From NCBI GenBank assembly GCA_018262135.1, contig JAGTSD010000243.1:1-5181 (forward strand): DNA of 5,181 nt. Reading direction: 5' to 3'. The notes under the pieces are model-generated. The model made no database searches. It was not told where the DNA came from and was given only the letters and a program-made list of their open reading frames with translations. A program made the position numbers and the translations under genes. How positions within the stretch are numbered: the stretch's first letter is position 1; each line of letters opens with the position of its first letter. Below, in pieces: positions 1-5,169 of the stretch. This stretch comes from Pseudomonadota bacterium. Its GTDB lineage: Bacteria > Pseudomonadota > Gammaproteobacteria > Competibacterales > Competibacteraceae.

Positions 1-1
1 C

Positions 2-1246
2 CCCCCTCTTGCTCCCACCGTCGCCAAACCGGAACCGGAACCGGCACCCAGCGCTCGCGTGGCCCGGGTAGAACCCCCACCCGAGCCAAGACCGGAACCA
101 AAACCGGAACCCAAGCCGGAACCCAAGCCGGAACCCAAGCCGGAACCCAAGCCGGAACCCAAGCCGGAACCTGAACTACCGCCGATCAGCATGGTTTCGG
201 TGCCGCAACCAGCCGAACCAACTGGCACTATTGAAGAACGCCCGCCCAAATCCGAGCCCACAACCGCGCCGCCCACGGCCGAACAGGCTTGGGCCGCAGT
301 CAAAAACAGCAACGATCCGGCCGAGATCCAGCGGTTTCTAGCGAGCTATCCCAAAAGCCGGCAGGCCTCGGCCGCACGGGCCACTCTGAAGCAGTTGCAA
401 AAACAGCAGTCGGCCATGCCGGCCCGGCTGTTCGTCCGGGCCGATCAGGAAGATGCCGAGGTGCTGATCAACGGCAAGAACGTCGGCACGACGCCTCTGG
501 AAGTGGAACTGAAGCCCGGTGCCTACAAGGTTCGGGTCCGCCTGGAAGGTTATACCGACTGGAACGGGCAGGTGAATTTGAACGCCGGCGATGAAAGCAC
601 GCTAACAGCTTCGCTACCCCTCAAGCGGATGGAAGTTGTCACCAAACCCACCCCTCGGCCACCGGAACCGCCAGCGAAACCCGAACCCGAACCGGAACTG
701 GAACCAGAACCCGAACCGGAACCGCCCCAGTCCCGCCCTGCGGAACCCCAAACGGTGGCCAAGGCTACCCCATCCACCTCGTCCAACTGCCTGCGCGGCA
801 ACTGCCGGAACGGTGAAGGCATTTACCGCTATCCGGACGGCAGCGAATACTCCGGGGATTTTCGCAACGCCAGGATGCACGGTCAGGGCACCTATACCTA
901 TGCCGGCCGGGGCGAAAAATACGTCGGCGAATGGCGCAACAGCGTGATCAACGGCCAGGGCACCTACTATTATCGCAGCGGTAACCGCTATCAGGGGGAA
1001 TGGCGCAACGGCCGTAAGCACGGCCAGGGTACCTATCTCTATGCCAGCGGCGACAAATACGTCGGTGATTTCGCCAACGATGAGCCTAACGGTCAAGGGA
1101 CCTATTATTACCGCAATGGCGACCGCTACGAGGGCGAATTTCGCAACGGCCGCAAGCATGGCCAAGGCGTCATGTACGAGCGTGGCATGCGGATCGTCGG
1201 CGAATGGCAGGATGATCGCAAAGTCCGGGTGACGGTGGAAAAGTAA
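2..1246 (+). CDS. Modular PEGA-domain and MORN-repeat protein, 5'-partial (N-terminus outside window)
   Basis: The reading frame is open from base 2, so the gene starts upstream. The GTG at 59 has no ribosome binding site and lies inside a Pro-rich stretch, so it is not a believable start. Residues below are numbered from that GTG. Order: Glu-Pro-Lys-Pro repeats (about 9-39); a short module (about 77-115) of the type W..V..S.DP..I..FL..YP.S..A; a PEGA domain (about 124-188, with V-L-I-N-G-K, G-T-T-P-L, K-P-G-A-Y-K-V and L-E-G-Y); a second Pro-Glu linker (about 197-223); a C-L-R-G-N-C-R-N-G-E-G cap (244-254); and five full MORN repeats (about 263-378) with a partial one to about 383. PEGA domains are usually extracytoplasmic beta modules, and MORN repeats are beta-hairpin scaffolds that often bind partners or membranes. 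The W...DP...YP module commonly follows caspase-like (peptidase C14) or other signalling domains, so the missing N-terminus may be one of these; that is inference. The role is unknown: probably a scaffold or envelope-associated signalling protein. No downstream gene follows on this strand until 1844. Confidence 0.85.
   Translation, partial: PPLAPTVAKPEPEPAPSARVARVEPPPEPRPEPKPEPKPEPKPEPKPEPKPEPKPEPELPPISMVSVPQPAEPTGTIEERPPKSEPTTAPPTAEQAWAAVKNSNDPAEIQRFLASYPKSRQASAARATLKQLQKQQSAMPARLFVRADQEDAEVLINGKNVGTTPLEVELKPGAYKVRVRLEGYTDWNGQVNLNAGDESTLTASLPLKRMEVVTKPTPRPPEPPAKPEPEPELEPEPEPEPPQSRPAEPQTVAKATPSTSSNCLRGNCRNGEGIYRYPDGSEYSGDFRNARMHGQGTYTYAGRGEKYVGEWRNSVINGQGTYYYRSGNRYQGEWRNGRKHGQGTYLYASGDKYVGDFANDEPNGQGTYYYRNGDRYEGEFRNGRKHGQGVMYERGMRIVGEWQDDRKVRVTVEK
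92..175 (+). repeat. 12-bp tandem repeat encoding Pro-Glu-Pro-Lys
   Basis: Seven head-to-tail 12-bp units with consensus CCGGAACCCAAG. The five units at 104-163 are identical; the first (92-103) and last (164-175) are variants. They encode an extended Pro-Glu-Pro-Lys rod like the periplasm-spanning linker of TonB. Near-perfect DNA identity implies recent slippage, so copy number may vary between strains without breaking the frame. Confidence 0.9.
848..1207 (+). repeat. MORN-repeat array with a 46-residue higher-order duplication
   Basis: Units follow the pattern [KRE]-Y-x-G-[ED]-[WF]-x-N-x-x-x-[HN]-G-Q-G-T-Y-x-Y with a period of 23 residues (24 in the first). Units with H-G-Q-G alternate with units with N-G-Q-G. 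The pair at 917-1054 (K-Y-V-G-E-W unit, then R-Y-Q-G-E-W unit) closely resembles the pair at 1055-1192 (K-Y-V-G-D-F unit, then R-Y-E-G-E-F unit). The array therefore appears to have grown by duplication of a two-unit, 138-bp block. Confidence 0.9.
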
Positions 1247-1259
1247 GCGGGCAAAAGGA

Positions 1260-1295
1260 AGGCGGAGCGTCCGGCTGAATGCCGAACCTCCGCCT
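1260..1295. terminator. Hairpin in the convergent gap, possible terminator
   Basis: AGGCGGAG (1260-1267) pairs perfectly with CTCCGCCT (1288-1295). Inside it, CGGC (1272-1275) pairs with GCCG (1281-1284) around the loop TGAAT. It begins 13 bp after the stop of the MORN gene. There is no T-run on the + strand. Read on the minus strand, the stem is followed by CCTTTTGC, a weak U-tract. It could end transcription of the leftward small ORF, or of both converging genes. Confidence 0.5.
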
Positions 1296-1395
1296 GGCCC
1301 CCAACAACCCACCTTGGCGCTTCATCACCTAATCCCAGGCGATCCTGCCACGGGAATGCTCTGTCCGTTATCGGGTATCCGGATGCAAGTCGCCC

Positions 1396-1671
1396 CTAAC
1401 GATGAAACAGGGAATGCTGGATCATCCGGCGCGGCAGGACCGGCCAGCCATATGGCACGAAATCCGTGTTGTTCTCTTCCAGGCATCGGACTGAATGCAT
1501 CTGGGTACCCTTGATCGGTACATCCCCGCCATAACCGCCGCAGTAGCTGCCCCCGCTCGCGCTAACGCAGGCTGCCGTGCCGCGATAGGGACAACTATGC
1601 TTGTCCACCGGCATCAGCCCTTCGCTTCCATAGCGCCTGGCTTTCACCGGTCGCGTAATTTCGTTTTTCAT
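1396..1671 (-). CDS. Small Cys/Gly-rich hypothetical protein (91 aa)
   Basis: I do not recognise a family. The start at 1671 is chosen because GAGGAA (1679-1684) lies 7 nt upstream; the in-frame ATG at 1686 would overlap that site. The product is basic at its N-terminus (M-K-N-E-I-T-R-P-V-K-A-R-R-Y) and has four cysteines at 27, 35, 44 and 63, spaced C-x7-C-x8-C-x18-C. The centre is Gly/Ser/Tyr-rich (S-G-G-S-Y-C-G-G-Y-G-G, 39-49). There is no signal peptide or membrane segment. The cysteines could bind a metal or form disulfides; a modified-peptide precursor is possible, but no modifying enzyme is nearby. The gene converges on the MORN gene and diverges from the EEP gene across an AT-rich gap. 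The strong ribosome site and upstream AT-rich DNA favour a real gene, while its length and lack of known relatives leave chance possible. If it is not real, 1247-1843 is a 597-bp non-coding stretch. Confidence 0.5.
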   Translation of the reverse strand: MKNEITRPVKARRYGSEGLMPVDKHSCPYRGTAACVSASGGSYCGGYGGDVPIKGTQMHSVRCLEENNTDFVPYGWPVLPRRMIQHSLFHR

Positions 1672-1678
1672 TCGGAGA

Positions 1679-1684
1679 TTCCTC
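1679..1684 (-). promoter_or_regulatory. Ribosome binding site of the small Cys/Gly-rich ORF
   Basis: Read on the minus strand this is GAGGAA, followed by a 7-nt spacer and an ATG at 1671. It overlaps an earlier in-frame ATG (1686-1684) and so decides between the two starts. Confidence 0.55.
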
Positions 1685-1720
1685 ATCTTGATGGTGGCGG
1701 CGCCGTCTCTCCCCCAACGC

Positions 1721-1815
1721 CCATTTTCTTGATTTTTTATAGAATATTATCGCTTAAGCCTACTTTGGAGCGGGTAATATCAAGTTTTGGAATCCTGGAG
1801 TAAATAAGGAATTTT
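1721..1815. promoter_or_regulatory. AT-rich divergent intergenic region, probable promoters
   Basis: This stretch is markedly AT-rich compared with the GC-rich genes around it and lies between the leftward small ORF and the rightward three-gene cluster. It contains TATAGAATATTAT (1738-1750), TAATAT (1775-1780), the 8-bp palindrome GCTTAAGC (1752-1759), and an inverted pair ATATTA (1744-1749)/TAATAT (1775-1780). No -35/-10 pair with good spacing stands out in either direction, so the promoter positions are not assigned. Confidence 0.4.
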
Positions 1816-1843
1816 GCGGGCCCTATCAGGGTTTTCCCTATAG

Positions 1844-2803
1844 ATGAAATCGAGTATTAGCGTCACCGGATTATTGACCTTCGCCGGCCTCCTGGCCTGC
1901 CTGGCTACGCTGGCCAGCTTCGCCGGGCTGTTCTGGTGGGGGTTTGAGCTCGTTACCCATTTCCGGGTGCAGTACGCGCTGGCCCTGAGCGGATGCGTTC
2001 TGATCCTGCTGACGCTGCGCCAGTGGCGCTGGTCGGCCCTGTTTGGGGCATTTGCCCTGCTCAACCTGGCGTTCGTCATTCCAGCATTCCGGGAGGATGA
2101 CGCCGCAGCGCCTGCCGTTGCCGAGAGTCAGCCCACCCTGCGCGCCCTCCTCGCCAACGTGAACGCGGGGAACCGCGATTTGGAACGCCTCCAGCACCTG
2201 ATCGTCGAATCCGATCCCGATATCATCCTGTTACTGGAAGCGACGCCATGGCTGCTCGACCGTTTGCGCGATCTCAACAAAAGCTATCCACACCACGTGG
2301 CCGAACCCCGGGACGATCCGTTTGGCATCGCCCTGTTCGGCCGCCATCCTTGGGGCCGGAGTCAGATCTTCCGCTTCGGCGACGCTGCCAGTCCGCCCGC
2401 CATCGTGGCGACGATCACCGCAGGCGAACGCTCATTCACCCTCATCGGCACCCATCCCTGGCCCCCGGTCAGCGCTGAACTGGCCGAGGGCCGCAACGAA
2501 CAATTGCGGGCGCTGGCCAGCCGCGTTCGCCAGAGTCAGCTCCCCCTGCTGGTACTCGGCGATCTCAATCTCTCCCCCTGGTCACCCTGGTTCGCCCGGT
2601 TGCTCGCCGATTCCGGCCTGCGCGACAGCCGGCGCGGGCGAAGTATCCAGCCGTCCTGGCCGGCGGGCTGGTGGCCGCTGTGGATTCCCATCGACCACGC
2701 ACTGTATTCCGAAGGCATCCACATCCGGCATCGGGAAATCGGTCCGGCCATTGGTTCCGATCATTATCCGGTCATTGTTGACTTTCAGGTTTCCGGCCCA
2801 TAA
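1844..2803 (+). CDS. Membrane-anchored endonuclease/exonuclease/phosphatase (EEP) family protein
   Basis: Predicted metal-dependent phosphodiesterase of the EEP fold (319 aa). The N-terminus has three hydrophobic segments (about 8-34, 43-58, 63-82). Arg59 and Arg62 in the second loop suit a cytoplasmic loop, which puts the catalytic domain (about 98-316) in the periplasm; this is inference. The family motifs are all present: N-V-N (105-107), metal-ligand Glu132 in L-L-L-E-A-T, His204 in G-T-H-P-W, G-D-L-N (239-242), I-D-H (283-285) and the catalytic S-D-H (305-307) near the end. The layout resembles YafD-like proteins. The substrate cannot be told: nucleic acid, phospholipid or another phosphodiester are all possible in this superfamily. 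The ATG directly follows an in-frame TAG (1841-1843), so no earlier start exists; there is no clear Shine-Dalgarno sequence, and a small AGGG-TTTT-CCCT hairpin (1828-1839) sits just upstream. First gene of a likely operon; the next gene starts 39 bp after its stop. Confidence 0.88.
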   Translation: MKSSISVTGLLTFAGLLACLATLASFAGLFWWGFELVTHFRVQYALALSGCVLILLTLRQWRWSALFGAFALLNLAFVIPAFREDDAAAPAVAESQPTLRALLANVNAGNRDLERLQHLIVESDPDIILLLEATPWLLDRLRDLNKSYPHHVAEPRDDPFGIALFGRHPWGRSQIFRFGDAASPPAIVATITAGERSFTLIGTHPWPPVSAELAEGRNEQLRALASRVRQSQLPLLVLGDLNLSPWSPWFARLLADSGLRDSRRGRSIQPSWPAGWWPLWIPIDHALYSEGIHIRHREIGPAIGSDHYPVIVDFQVSGP

Positions 2804-2829
2804 TTCGGCAAGCCAATCATCAATTCGCT

Positions 2830-2834
2830 GGAGG
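2830..2834 (+). promoter_or_regulatory. Ribosome binding site of the serine hydrolase gene
   Basis: GGAGG lies 8 nt before the ATG at 2843. This supports that start, which includes the complete Tat-type signal. Confidence 0.75.
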
Positions 2835-2842
2835 CTGCCCTT

Positions 2843-4054
2843 ATGCTCTTCGTTCCATCCTCCGACCCGGAATCGGCCACCGAGACCGATGGGGTCCCCG
2901 ATTCATCCAGACGCGCGTTTTTCACCCGACTGGCAGCCCTGGCGGCAGCGGGTCTCGGCCTCGCCCCGAAATCCGATGCGGCGGACGGCGGCTGGTGGGA
3001 CGAACCTCCCATAGTGACCCGCCCCAACTGGCCGACGCACGTTCCTCAATACCGGAACCGCCCGCCGGCCCGATACTGGAACCAGCCACCGACTCGATCC
3101 TGGAGCCAACCGCCCACTCGGTCCTGGAATCAGCCGCCGGCCCGATATTGGGATCAGCCGCCGGCCCAACCCTGGACCACGACCGACCTGAACACCAAAG
3201 TCGAACGCTACGTGACGTACCTGCGCCAAATCGGACGGATGGCGGCCAACGAACGCACCGCCTGGCTAGTCTACGATTTCACCAGTCGGCGTTTCCTGGT
3301 CACCATCAACGCCGGTCTGCCCTACCAGAGCGCCAGCATGATCAAGCCGTTCATCGCCCTGGCGTTCTTCCACAAGGTCCAGGAGGGTCAACTCGACTAC
3401 ACGTCCTATCACCAGCAACGGATGGAGGCGATGATCCAGCACAGCGACAATCGCGCCACCAACTACTTCATCGAACTGTTGAACCGGACCAGCAGCCGCT
3501 CCGGTCCTTCTGAGGCCGAACATACCCTGAAGCGGCGTCATCCCGGTGTGTTCCGGCAAACCCGGATCGTCGAGTACATCCCCGGCAGCGGCCGGACCTA
3601 CCGCAACCGTGCCTCCGCTTTCGACTACCATCGCTTCCTGCAAGCGCTCTGGTACGACCAACTGCCCTACTCCGCCGAACTCCGGCGCCTGATGTACCTG
3701 CCGAACCGCGACCGCGTCTACACCGGCGCGGCGGGAGTGCCGCGCGGGACCGCAGTGATCGACAAGACCGGCACCACCGCCCGCTTGTGCGGCGACATGG
3801 GCATTCTGGTCGCCCGAGGCCGCGACGGCCGCAGCTATCCCTATACCTTCATCGGTATCATCGAAAAGGCCCGGCCGACCCGAAACTATGGGGCCTGGCA
3901 AAAGGCGCGCGGCGACGTCATCCAATTCGACTTCCGCCCACCGTTCCCAGGACGCTTCACTCGATGCCCTACAACTTCGACCAATCACCCGTCCGGCGCG
4001 GCACCGACAGTCTCAAATGGCACCGCTACGGCGACGCCCTGCCGCTATGGGTAG
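2843..4054 (+). CDS. Tat-exported serine hydrolase of class A beta-lactamase fold with W-N-Q-P-P repeat linker
   Basis: The N-terminus has a twin-arginine motif (S-R-R-A-F-F, 22-27), a hydrophobic Ala/Leu stretch (30-41) and a plausible cleavage site after S-D-A (44-46), so export as a folded protein is likely. Residues 70-109 are five 8-residue repeats of the form Y/S-W-N-Q-P-P-A/T-R. The catalytic domain (about 117-360) has the three penicillin-recognising motifs: S-M-I-K (nucleophile Ser165, Lys168), S-D-N (201-203) and K-T-G (308-310). The Ser-to-SDN distance is 36 residues, much shorter than the about 60 of classical class A enzymes, and I see no E-x-x-L-N motif carrying the deacylating Glu. 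True beta-lactam resistance is therefore doubtful; a role in peptidoglycan or another acyl-transfer/hydrolysis step is equally possible. The fold seems complete by about residue 360. The last 30 residues lie within the next gene in another frame and look like low-complexity read-through, so the C-terminus may be non-functional or reflect a frame error. Confidence 0.85.
   Translation: MLFVPSSDPESATETDGVPDSSRRAFFTRLAALAAAGLGLAPKSDAADGGWWDEPPIVTRPNWPTHVPQYRNRPPARYWNQPPTRSWSQPPTRSWNQPPARYWDQPPAQPWTTTDLNTKVERYVTYLRQIGRMAANERTAWLVYDFTSRRFLVTINAGLPYQSASMIKPFIALAFFHKVQEGQLDYTSYHQQRMEAMIQHSDNRATNYFIELLNRTSSRSGPSEAEHTLKRRHPGVFRQTRIVEYIPGSGRTYRNRASAFDYHRFLQALWYDQLPYSAELRRLMYLPNRDRVYTGAAGVPRGTAVIDKTGTTARLCGDMGILVARGRDGRSYPYTFIGIIEKARPTRNYGAWQKARGDVIQFDFRPPFPGRFTRCPTTSTNHPSGAAPTVSNGTATATPCRYG
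3050..3169 (+). repeat. Five 24-bp repeats encoding an aromatic Pro-rich linker
   Basis: Five consecutive 8-codon units: Y-R-N-R-P-P-A-R, Y-W-N-Q-P-P-T-R, S-W-S-Q-P-P-T-R, S-W-N-Q-P-P-A-R and Y-W-D-Q-P-P-A-Q. The DNA units have diverged at synonymous and other sites, so the repeat is older than the 12-bp repeat at 92-175. The protein pattern is conserved despite this, which suggests selection on the linker. It sits between the Tat signal and the catalytic domain. Confidence 0.85.
3949..3952 (+). promoter_or_regulatory. Probable ribosome binding site of the C-S lyase gene
   Basis: AGGA ends 11 nt before the ATG at 3964, a slightly long spacing. It lies inside the upstream hydrolase gene, so the lyase may also depend on translational coupling. 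Confidence 0.4.
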
Positions 4055-5124
4055 CGGACATGGATTTCGTCTCGCCGGAACCGGTGCTGGCGGCTTTGCA
4101 CCAACGGGTCGCGCACGGAGTGTTTGGCTATGGCGCGCCGCCGGACGAACTCACGCAAGCGATTTGCGAGCGGATGGCCGATCTCTACGGCTGGGCCGTC
4201 ACGCCGGAGCAGATCGTCTATCTACCAGGGCTGGTGTGCGGCTTGAACGTGGCCTGCCGGGCGGTCAGCGAACCGGGCGATGCAGTGCTGGTGCAAACCC
4301 CGGTGTACCCGCCCTTTCTCTCCGCGCCACCGAACCAGGATCGGCGATTGATCGCCGCCGAATTGACGGCGGAAGCGCGGGACGGGCGACTGTACTACAG
4401 CTTCGACGATGCGGCGTTCGCAGCGGCTATCGACTCGCGCACCCGGCTGTTTATCCTCTGCCATCCGCACAATCCGGTCGGGCGGACGTTCGGTATCGAG
4501 GAGTTGAACCGGTTGGCGGCGATTTGCGAGCGTCACAATCTGACCATCTGCTCGGACGAGATTCACTGCGACCTGCTGCTGGACGGGCGGCGGCATGTTC
4601 CGCTGGCGACCCTGTCTCCGGAAATCGCCCAGCGCTGCATCACCCTGATGGCGCCGAGCAAGACCTTCAACATCGCCGGCCTGGGCGCCAGCTTCGCGAT
4701 CATCCAGAACCCGGAACTGCGGCGGCAATTCAAACACGCGATGCGCGGCATCGTGCCGGATGCGAACATTCTCAGCCTGAACGCCGCGCTGGCCGCCTAC
4801 CAGCACGGCGGCGACTGGCTGCGGGAGTTGCTGGTTTATCTGGCCGCCAACCGGGATTATGTGGTTGATGATGTGGCCCGCCATCTGCCCGGCATTCGCG
4901 CCACGGTCCCGGAGGCGACCTATCTGGCCTGGCTGGATTGCCGGGATGCAGGCCTGCCCGGCAATCCGCACGATTTTTTTCTCAACAAAGCCAGGGTGGC
5001 GCTGAACGATGGCGCAACCTTCGGGCCGGGCGGTGAAGGTTTCGTGCGGTTGAACTTTGGCTGTCCGCGCGCCCTCCTGGCGGAAGGGCTGGAGCGGATG
5101 CGGCCGGCGCTGGCGGGGCGGTAA
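3964..5124 (+). CDS. patB: PatB/MalY-family PLP-dependent C-S lyase (cystathionine beta-lyase type)
   Basis: Fold-type I aminotransferase-like enzyme, 386 aa, the usual length for the PatB/MalY family. Members cleave the C-S bond of cystathionine, cysteine or cysteine conjugates, giving pyruvate, ammonia and a thiol, and can serve methionine synthesis or sulfur scavenging in the cytoplasm. The start is set by the family N-terminus, which begins M-P-Y-N-F-D-Q and continues to K-W and L-P-L-W-V-A-D-M-D-F (26-35). The frame stays open upstream to 3787, but that part is a shadow of the hydrolase gene. Other landmarks: F-G-Y-G (54-57), P-G-L-V-C-G (88-93), P-V-Y-P-P-F (113-118), H-P-H-N-P-V-G-R (167-174, with PLP-contacting Asn170), S-D-E-I-H-C-D (197-203, Asp198 binds the PLP nitrogen), A-P-S-K-T-F-N-I-A-G (Lys233 forms the Schiff base) and F-V-R-L-N-F-G-C-P-R (Arg362 binds the substrate carboxylate). 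All key residues are intact. The exact substrate cannot be read from sequence. Last gene of the cluster; a hairpin element follows 8 bp after the stop. Confidence 0.93.
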   Translation: MPYNFDQSPVRRGTDSLKWHRYGDALPLWVADMDFVSPEPVLAALHQRVAHGVFGYGAPPDELTQAICERMADLYGWAVTPEQIVYLPGLVCGLNVACRAVSEPGDAVLVQTPVYPPFLSAPPNQDRRLIAAELTAEARDGRLYYSFDDAAFAAAIDSRTRLFILCHPHNPVGRTFGIEELNRLAAICERHNLTICSDEIHCDLLLDGRRHVPLATLSPEIAQRCITLMAPSKTFNIAGLGASFAIIQNPELRRQFKHAMRGIVPDANILSLNAALAAYQHGGDWLRELLVYLAANRDYVVDDVARHLPGIRATVPEATYLAWLDCRDAGLPGNPHDFFLNKARVALNDGATFGPGGEGFVRLNFGCPRALLAEGLERMRPALAGR

Positions 5125-5132
5125 AAAATATT

Positions 5133-5169
5133 CCCCTCCTGGGCCAAGGAGGGGCGGCGCGTAGCGCCG
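5133..5169. repeat. Double-hairpin intergenic element, possible terminator (continues to window end)
   Basis: Two adjacent perfect hairpins: CCCCTCCT (5133-5140) with AGGAGGGG (5147-5154) around a 6-nt loop, then CGGCGC (5155-5160) with GCGCCG (5164-5169) around GTA. After them comes GGGTGGTTGGAA to the window end. The pattern resembles a dispersed repeat that I recall from many proteobacterial intergenic regions; this is memory, not a search. Read on the minus strand, the first stem is followed by AATATTTTTT, so it looks like an intrinsic terminator for a gene coming from the right. On the + strand it may end the lyase transcript, but there is no T-run after it. Confidence 0.6.

Noticed and set aside
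59..61. GTG as the start of the PEGA/MORN gene
   Set aside because: No ribosome binding site, and the frame is open in Pro-rich coding sequence to the left edge, so the gene is 5'-partial.
92..175. CRISPR array or TonB gene suggested by the short repeats and Glu-Pro-Lys-Pro rod
   Set aside because: The repeats are 12 bp, contiguous and in-frame coding with no spacers; no TonB C-terminal domain follows, only PEGA and MORN.
614..1312. Long open frame on the minus strand opposite the PEGA/MORN gene
   Set aside because: Its Ile/Val/Ala-rich repeated product mirrors the MORN repeats on the other strand; there is no independent motif, and the + strand reading is clearly the real one.
1314..1514. 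Open frame of 66 codons on the + strand after the hairpin
   Set aside because: TTG start without a ribosome site, no recognisable features, and overlaps the better-supported minus-strand ORF.
1495..1803. Open frame of 102 codons on the + strand through the small minus ORF and spacer
   Set aside because: No ribosome site, runs through AT-rich promoter-like DNA, and its product has no recognisable pattern.
1814..1843. Nine-codon leader ORF from a TTG ending in TAG just before the EEP start
   Set aside because: The AGGA is only 3 nt from the TTG, too close for a ribosome site, and the peptide has no attenuator-like features.
3787..3963. Upstream in-frame extension of the lyase to a TTG-type start
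   Set aside because: The extension is Arg/Pro/His-rich, lies wholly inside the hydrolase catalytic domain coding region, and precedes the conserved family N-terminus at 3964.
3266..3988. Long open frame on the minus strand opposite the serine hydrolase
   Set aside because: A GC-rich antisense shadow; the + strand has catalytic motifs, and this frame shows none.
3888..4868. Open frame on the + strand in another phase over the C-S lyase
   Set aside because: Arg/Ala/Gly-rich out-of-phase translation; the lyase frame carries all the family residues.
4222..4971. Open frame of about 250 codons opposite the C-S lyase
   Set aside because: Antisense shadow of a well-conserved enzyme; composition is Gln/Arg/Gly-rich without domain features.
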